Shown piece after piece: positions 1 to 6,041 of a stretch of DNA of 6,249 nucleotides. The notes below the pieces were generated by a model that worked only from the letters and a program-made list of their open reading frames with translations, was not told the origin of the DNA and did no database searches. Origin of the DNA: Alphaproteobacteria bacterium (GTDB lineage Bacteria > Pseudomonadota > Alphaproteobacteria > Rhodobacterales > Rhodobacteraceae); assembly GCA_003694465.1 (NCBI GenBank), contig RFKM01000106.1, forward strand, positions 1-6,249. Reading direction: 5' to 3'. Numbering within the stretch: position 1 is the first letter of the stretch; every line of letters begins with the position of its first letter. Both the position numbers and the translations under genes were made by a program.

Positions 1-748
1 CGCTGATGCGGTTTTTCGGAGCGAATTCCTCGAGATAGATCCCCGCCCCGATGCCGAGGGGAAAGGAGATCAGGAAGGTGGTGAGCAGCGCCCAGAACGA
101 GCCCATGATCGCCCCCTTGAGGCCGGCAAGCTCGGGAAAGCGCGAATCCGCCTCTGTCAGCAGCGCCCAGTTGATCGGTTTGGAGACGATCCCGGCCGCC
201 ACCAGCTTGTCGAAATAGGCGATCTCGGCATCGGTCAGGCGCCGGTTGGCCTCGGGCGTCGTGCGGTCGATGAGACCCTTGTAGAGCTGGTCATAGGGGT
301 CGGAGACCGGAACCTTGAGCGTCACCGTCTGGCCGATCAGCCCGGGGTCGGCGACGACCATGTCGCGCAGCTTGAACTTCGCCCCCGACGACAGGATGCC
401 CTTGACCTCCTTCCTGGTCGCGCGGTCCGACAGGTCGACCCCGGGCAGAAGCTCGCCGAGAGCGGCCAGCAGCACGTCGTCGAACTTGCCGCGCGGCAGT
501 TTCTCGGCCTTGACCTTGGCCGGGTCGACATGAACCTCGAGCGTCACAAGGGTCTGGGTAAAGGCGGGCCAGCCCGTCGAGGCGATCGAGGCGACCAGGA
601 TGAACAGCATCAGGAAGGCGAGCGAAACCGACCCGAGGCCCAGCCACACGAGCCGGCTTTGCTTGCGGCGCCGGCGCTTGAGCGAGCGCGCGACGAGATC
701 GGCGGTGGGCGGGCGGTTCGACGCGGTAGAAGGCGGGGTGTCGGTCAT
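1..748 (-). CDS. pstA: Phosphate ABC transporter permease PstA (partial, C-terminus off the left edge)
   Basis: One of the two inner-membrane permeases of the PstSCAB phosphate importer. The window holds the first 249 codons and no stop. The N-terminus [14 protein letters not shown] is followed by a basic stretch KRRRRK near residue 25 and a first membrane helix at about residues 35-57. A long periplasmic region follows (about 58-205), as in the long alphaproteobacterial PstA proteins that carry a DUF3333-type N-terminal domain. The ABC-permease core begins near residue 211 ([20 protein letters not shown]) and continues to GIYLEEFAP at the edge, the usual start of the transmembrane domain. 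The ATG at 748 is 11 bp from the pstC stop, so the two genes are almost certainly cotranscribed. The pstC stop region reads TGAGG, the only weak ribosome-binding signal. Identity is secure from the sequence and the order pstS-pstC-pstA. The EAA loop that contacts PstB is outside the window. Confidence 0.95.
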   Translation of the reverse strand, partial: MTDTPPSTASNRPPTADLVARSLKRRRRKQSRLVWLGLGSVSLAFLMLFILVASIASTGWPAFTQTLVTLEVHVDPAKVKAEKLPRGKFDDVLLAALGELLPGVDLSDRATRKEVKGILSSGAKFKLRDMVVADPGLIGQTVTLKVPVSDPYDQLYKGLIDRTTPEANRRLTDAEIAYFDKLVAAGIVSKPINWALLTEADSRFPELAGLKGAIMGSFWALLTTFLISFPLGIGAGIYLEEFAPKNRIS

Positions 749-759
749 CGGTCTGGGCC

Positions 760-2136
760 TCAGTCGTAGGCTTCGCGGTATTTGCGCACCACGTGCAACG
801 CGTAGACGTTGATGAGCAGCGTGAAGAGGAAGAGCATCATCCCGAGCGCGAAGGCCGCCAGCGTCTTGGGGTTGTCGAAGGCGGTATCGCCGATCAGCAG
901 GGTGACGATCTGAACCGTCACCGTGGTCACGCTGTCGAGCGGGTTGATGGTCAGCTTCGCCATGATGCCGGCGGCCATGACCACGATCATGGTTTCGCCG
1001 ATCGCCCGGCTGACCGCCAGCAGGATGCCGCCGACGATGCCCGGCAGGGCGGCGGGAAAGACGACGTTGGTCATCATCTCGCCCCGGGTCGCCCCCAGCC
1101 CCAGCGCCCCGTCGCGCAGGGATTGCGGCACCGCCGACAGGGCGTCATCGGCAAAGGACGAGATGAACGGGATCAGCATGATCCCCATCACCCCGCCCGC
1201 GGCCAGCGCGGTATTGGGCGAGATCGGGATGCCGAGATCGGCGCCGAGCGTGCGCAGCGCCGGCGAGACCACGAGGATGGCAAAGAAGCCGTAGACGACC
1301 GTCGGCACGCCGGCGAGGATCTCGAGAACGGGTTTCGCCGTCGCCCGCAGACCGCTCGGGGCAAATTCGTTCAGGTAGATCGCCGAGAACAGCCCGATCG
1401 GCGTCGCCACCACGAGGGCGATCACGGTGATGACCATGGTGCCGAGAATCACCGGGATCCAGCCGAAGGCGCCGGCGGCGGCGATCTGGTCTTCCCGAAT
1501 CGGGATCTGCGGCTCCCAGTTCAGGCCGAACAGGAATTCGGTGACCGGCACCTTCTGGAAGAACCGCAAGGATTCGACCGACAGCGACAGGATGATGCCG
1601 ATGGTCGTGAAGATCGCCACGGTGGAGGCAAAGATCATCAGCCCCGTCACCATCGCCTCGGCGCTCTGACGCGCCCGGAAGGCGGGCTTCACCTTGACGC
1701 GCGCGAAGATGACCAGCCCCAGCGAGAGGGCCGCGACGAGACCGACGAGCAGCCAGTCCGCCATTTGCCGGATCGACACGTAGCGCTCGGCGGCGGCGAG
1801 CTTCCAGTCTTCGGGCGTGCCGAAGATCTGCCCCCGCGCGATCGACTTGATCTCGGCAAGCACGAGCTGCGCCTGCCCGCTGCCCGCGCCGTCGAAGGCG
1901 TCGGCCGGCAGGCCCGCGAGGGTGATGCGGTCGATCACCGGACCTTGCAGCGCCAGCCACAGGAGCGTGAAGCTCAGAACCGGGATCACCACGATCAGGA
2001 AGGAAAACAGCCCGTGGTAGCTCGGCAGCGAATGCAGCGCCCTGCCCCGATACCGAATCGCCCGGGCGGCGAGGCGGTTGAGAACATAGCCGGCAATGGC
2101 AGCGCCAAACAGCAGCAGGAAAGGCAGGGCGGTCAT
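760..2136 (-). CDS. pstC: Phosphate ABC transporter permease PstC
   Basis: Inner-membrane permease that pairs with PstA to form the phosphate channel. It has 458 residues, longer than E. coli PstC (about 320) because of an N-terminal extension with extra hydrophobic segments (about 3-20, 43-64, 127-145). A large loop at about 66-125 is rich in polar residues. The conserved core begins near residue 165, with helices at about 165-187 and 226-256, the family motif IYLNEFAP at 253-260, and [14 protein letters not shown] at 272-285. The cytoplasmic EAA-type coupling loop for PstB is visible at about 341-369 ([15 protein letters not shown], then [10 protein letters not shown]). A helix and the motif SRAIGETM (376-383) follow, and a last helix lies at about 426-449. 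The ATG at 2136 is chosen because it starts a hydrophobic segment and has GGAA a few bases upstream. It lies 69 bp after pstS, with an attenuator-like hairpin between them. It is intact and its composition matches its neighbours. Confidence 0.97.
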   Translation of the reverse strand: MTALPFLLLFGAAIAGYVLNRLAARAIRYRGRALHSLPSYHGLFSFLIVVIPVLSFTLLWLALQGPVIDRITLAGLPADAFDGAGSGQAQLVLAEIKSIARGQIFGTPEDWKLAAAERYVSIRQMADWLLVGLVAALSLGLVIFARVKVKPAFRARQSAEAMVTGLMIFASTVAIFTTIGIILSLSVESLRFFQKVPVTEFLFGLNWEPQIPIREDQIAAAGAFGWIPVILGTMVITVIALVVATPIGLFSAIYLNEFAPSGLRATAKPVLEILAGVPTVVYGFFAILVVSPALRTLGADLGIPISPNTALAAGGVMGIMLIPFISSFADDALSAVPQSLRDGALGLGATRGEMMTNVVFPAALPGIVGGILLAVSRAIGETMIVVMAAGIMAKLTINPLDSVTTVTVQIVTLLIGDTAFDNPKTLAAFALGMMLFLFTLLINVYALHVVRKYREAYD

Positions 2137-2160
2137 GGGCGTTCCGGTCTTGCAGAAAAA

Positions 2161-2183
2161 CCCCGGGCCGGCCCGGCCCGGGG
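2161..2183 (-). terminator. Intercistronic hairpin with T tract between pstS and pstC (attenuator-like)
   Basis: Read on the minus strand, CCCCGGGCC, a 5-nt loop and GGCCCGGGG form a perfect 9-bp all-G/C stem. TTTTT follows directly at 2160-2156. It begins 22 bp past the pstS stop and ends 24 bp before the pstC start. The shape is that of an intrinsic terminator. Inside an operon it would be expected to end part of the transcripts and to protect the pstS 3' end, giving more binding protein than permease. Partial read-through is inferred from the downstream pstC and pstA having no other visible promoter. Confidence 0.8.
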
Positions 2184-2205
2184 CATCGTCACGATTGTAG
2201 CGCGA

Positions 2206-3243
2206 TTATTTCGGCGCTTCCATCGGCTTTGCGCTCAGAACGGCGTCCTGAAGCGCGGCGCGCTGATCGTCCGGGAGCGGCACGAGACCGCGCTCGGCGA
2301 GATACCCGTCGGGCGCCAGCGCGTCATCCGACATGTATTCTTCGATGAACTCGTCGAGATGCGGGATCACGCCGCGGTGGGCGTTCTTGACATAGAAGAA
2401 CAGCGGGCGCGACAGCGGGTAGGACTTGTCGGCGATGGTGTCGATGGAGGGCTCGACGCCTTCGATCCTGACGCCCTTCAGCCGGTCGAGGTTCTCGTAG
2501 AGGAACGAGTAGCCGAAGATGCCCAGCGCGTTCGGGTCGGCCTCGAGGCGCTGCACGATCAGGTTGTCGTTCTCGCCGGCCTCGACGAAGGGGCCGTCGG
2601 TGCGCATGCGCGAGCAGTTTTCCTTGACCCATTTCTTGTCGAAACCGCCGTTCTTGACGAAGTCGAGCTCCTTGCAGCCCTCGTGCATCGCCAGTTCGAC
2701 GAAGGCGTCGCGCGTGCCCGAGGTCGGCGGCGGACCGTAGGCGAGGATCGGAACCGCCGGCAGATCGGGGTTGATCTCGTTCCACGTCTTGTAGGGGTTG
2801 TCGACCCATTCGCCATTCACCGGAACCTGCGCGCCCAGCGCCAGGTAGATCTCGTCGAGGGTGAGGCTCCAGTCGGTGGCATTGTCGCGCGAGATGGCGA
2901 TCGAGAGGCCATCGTAGCCGATCTCGGCCTCGGTGATGTCGGTCACGCCGTTGGCCTGGCAAAGCTCGTATTCCGACTTCTTCATGGCGCGCGAGGCGCC
3001 GGTGATGTCGGGGGTGGCCTCGCCGACGCCCTGGCAGAAGATCTTCATGCCGCCGCCGGTGCCGGTCGATTCGACGATCGGCGAAGGCGCGCCGGTGTTG
3101 TTCACGAACTGCTCGGCAACGGCCTGGGTGTAGGGGAAGACCGTGGACGAGCCGACGATGCGGATCTCGTCGCGGGCAGCGGCCGCGGTGGCCGACAGGG
3201 CCAGAACGGCAAGTGCGGATGTGGAAAGCTTGATCAAGGACAT
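2206..3243 (-). CDS. pstS: Periplasmic phosphate-binding protein PstS
   Basis: Substrate-binding subunit of the Pst transporter; it binds phosphate in the periplasm and delivers it to PstC/PstA. It has 345 residues, a usual length. A Sec signal peptide covers residues 1-23 (MSLIKLS, a hydrophobic core, then AAA before RDEIRIVG). Phosphate-pocket motifs are seen in the expected order: GSSTVFPYTQAVAEQF (31-46), ESTGTGGGMKIFCQG (58-72), the TGASR segment near 81-85, and TSGTRDAF (174-181). Four cysteines (70, 95, 190, 210) could form disulphides. The reading frame stays open upstream to 3402, but that longer start is rejected. The ATG at 3243 has AGGAG five bases upstream and directly begins the signal peptide, while the upstream stretch contains the promoter. 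It is the first gene of the operon and is controlled by the Pho box at 3329-3346. Confidence 0.97.
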   Translation of the reverse strand: MSLIKLSTSALAVLALSATAAAARDEIRIVGSSTVFPYTQAVAEQFVNNTGAPSPIVESTGTGGGMKIFCQGVGEATPDITGASRAMKKSEYELCQANGVTDITEAEIGYDGLSIAISRDNATDWSLTLDEIYLALGAQVPVNGEWVDNPYKTWNEINPDLPAVPILAYGPPPTSGTRDAFVELAMHEGCKELDFVKNGGFDKKWVKENCSRMRTDGPFVEAGENDNLIVQRLEADPNALGIFGYSFLYENLDRLKGVRIEGVEPSIDTIADKSYPLSRPLFFYVKNAHRGVIPHLDEFIEEYMSDDALAPDGYLAERGLVPLPDDQRAALQDAVLSAKPMEAPK

Positions 3244-3312
3244 GTGCGCTCCTGTTGACGATTCGGGCCGTGCGTCCGGCCTCGGCAGCGTGGTTAGTCG
3301 CTCTTCTTGATG

Positions 3313-3346
3313 CTTATGCAAAACTTTTGTGACGGTTTTGTAACAG
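3313..3346 (-). promoter_or_regulatory. Pho box and -10 element of the pstS operon
   Basis: The minus strand reads CTGTTACAAAACCGTCAC at 3346-3329. This is two 7-bp direct repeats (CTGTTAC and CCGTCAC) separated by AAAA, an excellent match to the PhoB-binding Pho box. Ten bases later comes CATAAG (3318-3313), which can serve as the -10, the spacing known for Pho promoters where PhoB replaces the -35. Transcription would start near 3306, leaving a leader of about 60 nt before the pstS ATG. No conventional -35 is visible, which fits activation by phosphorylated PhoB under phosphate limitation. PhoB itself is not in the window. Confidence 0.87.
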
Positions 3347-3394
3347 GCGCCGCGGTGCGCCCCCGATGAGGAGGTCTTCACAGCTTGCCGGGCG

Positions 3395-3414
3395 GCGGCC
3401 ACCCGGGCGGCCGC
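3395..3414. terminator. Possible weak terminator upstream of pstS
   Basis: GCGGCC (3395-3400) and GGCCGC (3409-3414) form a 6-bp G/C stem around an 8-nt loop. On the plus strand it is followed by GTTT (3415-3418), a poor T tract. It could insulate the pst promoter from the decayed region, or it may only reflect high G+C. Confidence 0.3.
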
Positions 3415-3462
3415 GTTTCATCGCTTCGAAAAGCGCCGATCCGATCAGGACGACTTGCGCAA

Positions 3463-3522
3463 GGGGGCGCTGCCCCCGTCGCGCGCGGCGCGACTCCCCC
3501 GGGATATTTTGGGAAAGATGAA
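3463..3522. repeat. Intergenic hairpin plus GATATTTT element, possibly a dispersed Rhodobacterales repeat
   Basis: A perfect 6-bp hairpin GGGGGC-GCT-GCCCCC (3463-3477) is followed by a C/G-rich stretch, then CCCCCGGGATATTTT (3496-3510) and GGGAAAGATGAAAG (3511-3524). The A/T-rich core stands out sharply in very G+C-rich DNA. From memory, intergenic sequences of this design (G-rich hairpin, CCCCCGG, an ATATTTT core, GGAAAGATGAAG) recur in many Rhodobacterales genomes. I cannot confirm that here, and only this one clear copy lies in the window. Function unknown; it does not read as a gene. Confidence 0.45.
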
Positions 3523-3624
3523 AGGGGCGCGGCGGCGAGGCCCCGGGGCTTCTTCACTGCCTGGACGAAGGGGGGGCGACGCCTCCACCTCGGAGCGAGC
3601 CCTGCGCGGGGGGCAGCCTGTCCG

Positions 3625-4112
3625 TGCCCCTTGCGGCCCGGATACATCTCGTGCGCCTGATTGGCGGACATGAGCTCAAGCGCCAAATTCGAGACCGCCG
3701 GAATCATCGCACCCGGATATTCGAACTGGAAGATCTTGCGCCCCTTGTCGACCCCGGCCGCGCTCCGATCGACCGCCTTGAACGCCATCTCCCACGCGTC
3801 GCGTTCGGGCAAGTTCCACCCTCCGGCGCTCTCGATTGGCACCGGGCAACCGGCGGTCGCGCGCTCAAGGCCTTCATCGACGAAACATCGCTTCACATAA
3901 AGCGCCCCCCGCTCGGCCGCGATCCGGGCTGCCAGCCCGAAATGGCGCGCATCGCTGGCCATGTCCTCGCCAATCCCGGTCACGGTGAGCGAGGCATACC
4001 CACGCGCCCCCCGCCGATCAGCCGGATCACGTTGGTGAGCGATGTGTGCTCGCATTCGGCGCGGGCAAGTGCATGTCACGGCGCAGGCCTGACGAGACAA
4101 AAGGGAAGCTTC
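3625..4112 (-). pseudogene. LsrF/DhnA-type class I aldolase remnant (C-terminal half, frameshifted)
   Basis: The minus strand encodes clear fragments of the DeoC/FbaB-superfamily aldolases, closest by eye to LsrF (3-hydroxy-5-phosphonooxypentane-2,4-dione thiolase). In order they are DVDEASLLSRQACAVTC (to about 4065), ECEHTSLTNVIRLIGGG and RVGMP in a second frame (4057-3993), then SLTVTGIGEDMASDARHF in the first frame from 3992. The Schiff-base lysine position is kept (YVKRCFVDEG, Lys codon 3893-3891), followed by CPVPIESAGGWNLPERDA and GVDKGRKIFQFEYPGAM, ending near AHEMY at 3643. The VGM-P break is explained by one missing base at about 3993. A second indel near 4065 restores the outer frame, and the original stop is lost. 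Usual GGKKLPER and MGRNIFQ motifs are altered. The N-terminal half is absent, although a weak GGPDLFVG match at about 4180-4155 may be an extension. Dead gene; exact substrate not assignable. Confidence 0.85.
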
Positions 4113-4190
4113 GTCGACGTCCGGCGCGGCCTTTTCCGGTTCTCTGCGCATTGGCGATTGCCGACGAAAAGGTCGGGCCCTCCCTCGTAG

Positions 4191-4615
4191 GAAAACACGG
4201 CCATTCCAGCCGTTTACAATTCCGAAGCCACCGTTGGCGAAGCCATCGAGAATGTTGCCGTGCAACGTCGTCCAGACGTCCAGCACCTGATCTTCGAGGG
4301 CAAGTCGACGGATGGCGCGCGCGGCCATCGAGGCGGCGGCGCATGAGCGCATGGTTCTGATCTCCGAACCCGACACCGGCATCGAACATCCAAGATGCGC
4401 TGAACATGGTGATCGCGCGGGCCACGGCGCCATCGGCCTTCATCCCCGAAGTGTTCTACAAGATGCGCCTCGGCGGCGAGAGCAGCCGCGACCTTGGCCG
4501 GATCAGGCGCAAGTCGCTGGAGGATTACCGCGCGATCGGCCGCAACGGCGTGGGCGGGGCGCTGACGCTGGCGGCGAAGAACCTCTCGAAGCTCGGCCAG
4601 TTCCTGCCCCGCTGA
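4191..4615 (+). pseudogene. Family 2 glycosyltransferase remnant (two frameshifts, central deletion)
   Basis: Three reading frames join into one GT-A family 2 glycosyltransferase of the WcaA-like type used in exopolysaccharide assembly. Frame one (4191 to about 4316) gives AVYNSEATVGEAIENVAVQ and DVQHLIFEGKSTDG, the nucleotide-binding N-terminus (usually DGGSTDGT). Frame two (about 4318-4383) gives AIEAAAHERMVLISEPDTGI. Frame three (4385-4612) gives IQDALNMVIARAT, matching the usual YDAMNKGIALATG region. It then jumps straight to FIPEVFYKMRLGGES and the C-terminal tail RRKSLEDYRAI...NLSKLGQFLPR, with a TGA stop at 4613. Only about 140 codons remain where this type usually has about 245. The NADD metal-binding motif and the acceptor-site region are missing, so the gene is inactive. 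A TAG at 4188-4190 lies directly upstream and no start codon is left. Its 3' end faces the NusG-family gene 12 bp away, a hint of a former polysaccharide locus. Confidence 0.87.
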
Positions 4616-4627
4616 CGCGCCGCCTGC

Positions 4628-5140
4628 TCACACCGCCCGAAGCTGCTCTGCCCCGACGGCAACCCGGGTCTGACCGCCCATCAGGTCCAACAGCACCCAG
4701 ATGCGCCGATCGGGGGCGATTTGCTCGACTTCGGCGATGAAATTCGCAAATGGCCCTTTGGTGATCGCTACACGATCGCCGGGCTTGAGGAGCTTGGGCG
4801 GCAGCAGCTTTCCCGCCGCGTCGCAGCGCAGCATGAGTTGCGAGACCAGATCGAGTGGAACGGGCACGGGTTCACGGCCAAAGCTCACCAGCTTCGTCAC
4901 GCCCCGGGTCGAGTTGATCTTGCGCCACAGCCCGCGGCCTGCGTCGAAGGCGACGAAGATGTAGCCCGGAAACAATGGCTTGGGGATCGTGACGAACTTG
5001 CCGCCGCGCTGCTGCGTTGCCTCTTCGAGGGGGAGGAAGGTCTTGAAGCCTTGACGCTTGAGATTGCGCTCGGCGATGCGCGCCGAATTCGGCTTGAGTT
5101 GCGCCAGAAACCAGGTTGCGCCGGAATCGTAAACAGCCAT
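4628..5140 (-). CDS. NusG/RfaH-family transcription antitermination protein
   Basis: A NusG paralogue of 170 residues that should bind RNA polymerase and promote elongation through a target operon. The NGN domain covers about residues 8-105. It starts with WFLAQLKPNSARIAERNLKR, includes FLPLEEATQQRGGKF, and has the family hallmark PLFPGYIFVAF near 60-70, followed by INSTRGVTKLVSFG. The C-terminal KOW domain begins near 120 with LKPGDRVAITKGPFANF and continues through RIWVLLDLMGGQTRVAV. The frame is open to an ATG at 5251, but the ATG at 5140 is preferred because it has GAGGT six bases upstream and starts the conserved domain. Such specialised paralogues (RfaH, UpxY) commonly control long surface-polysaccharide operons, which agrees with the glycosyltransferase remnant next door. 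No intact polysaccharide gene is in the window, so its target is unknown. It looks like a paralogue rather than housekeeping NusG, because secE and the rplK ribosomal genes are absent. Confidence 0.92.
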   Translation of the reverse strand: MAVYDSGATWFLAQLKPNSARIAERNLKRQGFKTFLPLEEATQQRGGKFVTIPKPLFPGYIFVAFDAGRGLWRKINSTRGVTKLVSFGREPVPVPLDLVSQLMLRCDAAGKLLPPKLLKPGDRVAITKGPFANFIAEVEQIAPDRRIWVLLDLMGGQTRVAVGAEQLRAV

Positions 5141-5351
5141 TGTGGACCTCGAAATACCTTGCCCGCACATAACGTTCAAATTCGAACGAGTGCAAGATGA
5201 AATTCCCGCCAGAATTGTGCGACGCTGATGATGATCGCCAGCGCTCCCCACCTACCGCATTGATAGAATGGGATAAACCCCCACTCTCGACTTGATACCT
5301 TTCCCCACCCACGCAAACGTCTGACCAAATTTGAGGCGTTTGGAGGCTGAG
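5141..5351. other. Divergent intergenic region between the NusG-family gene and the recombinase remnant
   Basis: This stretch is clearly richer in A+T than its surroundings and has no gene. Besides the leftward promoter, TTGATA occurs twice on the plus strand (5260-5265 and 5292-5297), either of which could have been part of a rightward promoter for the recombinase. GGAGG at 5342-5346 is the likely recombinase ribosome-binding site. Confidence 0.5.
5167..5195 (-). promoter_or_regulatory. Candidate promoter of the NusG-family gene with an operator-like palindrome in its spacer
   Basis: The minus strand has TTGCAC (5195-5190), a spacer of exactly 17 bp, then TTATGT (5172-5167), 27 bp upstream of the start codon. 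The -10 is weak. The spacer is almost filled by CGTTCGAATTTGAACG (5188-5173), a 16-bp palindrome with a single mismatched pair. A dimeric repressor or activator bound there would sit between the -35 and -10. The promoter call rests on spacing and the -35; the regulator is unknown. Confidence 0.45.
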
Positions 5352-5851
5352 TTGGACGGGACGGGCGCGGAAATAGAACTGCGGGCGGCACAATATGTGC
5401 GCATGTCGACGGAGCATCAGCAGTATTCGACGCTCAACCAGTCCGACAAGATTCGCGAATATGCCGAGAAGCGCGGTATCGAGATCGTCAAGACCTATGC
5501 CGATGACGGCAAGAGCGGGCTTTCGATCGGCGGGCGCGCGGCGCTGCAGCAGCTGATCGCCGATGTGGAATCCGGCGCAGCCGACTTCAACGTGATCCTC
5601 GTCTATGACGTGAGCCGCTGGGGGCGGTTCCAAGACGCCGATGAAAGCGCCTATTACGAATATATCTGCAAACGCGCCGGCATCCAGGCGCCCATTGCGC
5701 CGAGCCGGGCGAGAACGATGGTTCGCCGGTCTCGACCATCGTCAAGGGCGTCAAGCGCACCATGGGTGGCGAATAGAGCCGCGAACTTTCCGCCAACGTT
5801 CTTGCCGGTCAGTGTCGACTGATCGAGCCGGGGTTCCGCCAAGGCGGGCCC
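5352..5851 (+). pseudogene. Serine recombinase remnant (frameshift, amber codon, truncated)
   Basis: The plus strand encodes the resolvase catalytic domain of a large serine recombinase. The TTG at 5352 is the best start, with GGAGG five bases upstream. The catalytic serine is in YVRMSTEHQQYS (codon 5406-5408), followed by SDKIREYAEKRGIEIVKTY, DDGKSGLSIGGRAALQQL and the arginine motif VYDVSRWGRFQD, all well kept. After KRAGIQ a one-base deletion near 5693 changes the frame. The second frame continues with CAEPGENDGSPVSTIVKGVK and RTMGGE. A TAG at 5774-5776 then replaces the usual tyrosine, followed by SRELSANVLAGQCRLIEPGF and RQGGP. Similarity stops at about 5851, inside an inverted repeat, so the zinc-ribbon and DNA-binding parts (several hundred residues) are missing. 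Even the catalytic domain cannot lead to a full enzyme. Probably a relic of a phage or integrative element. Confidence 0.9.
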
Positions 5852-5879
5852 CGGCGCGGAGAGGCCGACGCCGGGGCCC
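5846..5879. repeat. 11-bp perfect inverted repeat at the recombinase truncation point
   Basis: GGGCCCCGGCG (5846-5856) and CGCCGGGGCCC (5869-5879) are perfect inverted copies around a 12-nt spacer, which itself contains CGG and CCG. No T tract follows on either strand, so it is not a standard intrinsic terminator. It starts exactly where recombinase similarity ends. It could be a deletion scar, the edge of an inserted element, or a structured intergenic repeat. Confidence 0.65.
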
Positions 5880-5881
5880 CT

Positions 5882-5899
5882 CTCGGCGCTCATGCCGAG
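5882..5899. repeat. Second small hairpin next to the 11-bp inverted repeat
   Basis: CTCGGC (5882-5887) and GCCGAG (5894-5899) form a 6-bp stem with loop GCTCAT, two bases after the larger inverted repeat. The tandem pair makes 5846-5899 almost entirely foldable. Role unknown. Confidence 0.5.
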
Positions 5900-5992
5900 C
5901 CAGACGCCATTGAAGGAGGCGGCGCGAAGTCCCCGCCCCTTGCAGATTGCTTTTTTGCTCTCTCGATCGCGCCAAAGCAGCGTCGCCCCGCG

Positions 5993-6030
5993 AAAAGCAC
6001 GCCCCGCATCGCACCATGGCAACGCGGGGC
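5993..6030 (-). terminator. Rho-independent terminator of the tail-protein gene
   Basis: On the minus strand GCCCCGC (6030-6024) pairs with GCGGGGC (6007-6001). The inner GTTGC/GCGAT segments extend the stem to 12 bp with two G-U pairs and a CATGGT loop. TTTT follows four bases later (5996-5993). The G-U pairs fold properly only in the minus-strand RNA. It starts 11 bp after the stop codon at 6042, the right place to end that gene. Confidence 0.75.
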
Positions 6031-6041
6031 GGCCAGTCGGA

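Larger units (their letters stand above)
3347..3624. other. Non-coding, hairpin-rich gap between the pst promoter and the aldolase remnant
   Basis: I see no credible gene here. Open frames cross the stretch on both strands, but their translations are low-complexity, R/G/P-rich and resemble no family. The region holds a possible weak terminator (3395-3414), a small hairpin with loop CGAA at 3422-3435, the palindrome CTTGCGCAAG at 3454-3463, and the element at 3463-3522 described separately. A second G-rich block at about 3540-3615 may be a related element in the opposite orientation. Confidence 0.6.
5852..6041. other. Intergenic stretch between the recombinase remnant and the tail-protein gene
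   Basis: Apart from the two hairpins and the terminator I see no gene. A minus-strand frame crosses it (reading SFNGVWLGMSAERG), but I recognise no family and it overlaps the hairpins and recombinase remains antisense. A run of six T at 5951-5956 on the plus strand has only a 3-bp potential stem (GCAGATTGC) in front, too weak for a terminator call. Confidence 0.5.

Noticed and set aside
793..3258. An 821-codon open frame on the plus strand opposite pstC and pstS
   Set aside because: Its translation is low-complexity (R, D, H, G, Q-rich) with no family motif. It is the antisense shadow of two unmistakable genes in high-GC DNA.
3244..3402. An N-terminal extension of PstS starting at 3402
   Set aside because: It would place the Pho box and leader inside the coding region and bury the signal peptide. 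The ATG at 3243 has AGGAG at good spacing.
3624..4190. A 188-codon plus-strand frame and the overlapping 351-codon minus-strand frame as real proteins
   Set aside because: The plus frame is antisense to the aldolase remnant. The minus frame mixes aldolase fragments with antisense and non-coding sequence.
5141..5251. A longer start for the NusG-family protein at 5251
   Set aside because: The 37 extra residues have no similarity to the NGN domain and cover the candidate promoter. The ATG at 5140 has a good ribosome-binding site.
4872..5633. A 253-codon minus-strand frame crossing the NusG-family gene and the recombinase
   Set aside because: It runs antisense to the well-conserved recombinase domain and out of frame with the NusG-family gene.
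5951..5956. Six T on the plus strand as a terminator
   Set aside because: Only a 3-bp stem can form in front of it.
5654..6022. A 122-codon minus-strand frame in the recombinase 3' part and the gap
   Set aside because: No recognisable motif, it is partly antisense to the recombinase remnant, and it contains the inverted repeats and the terminator.
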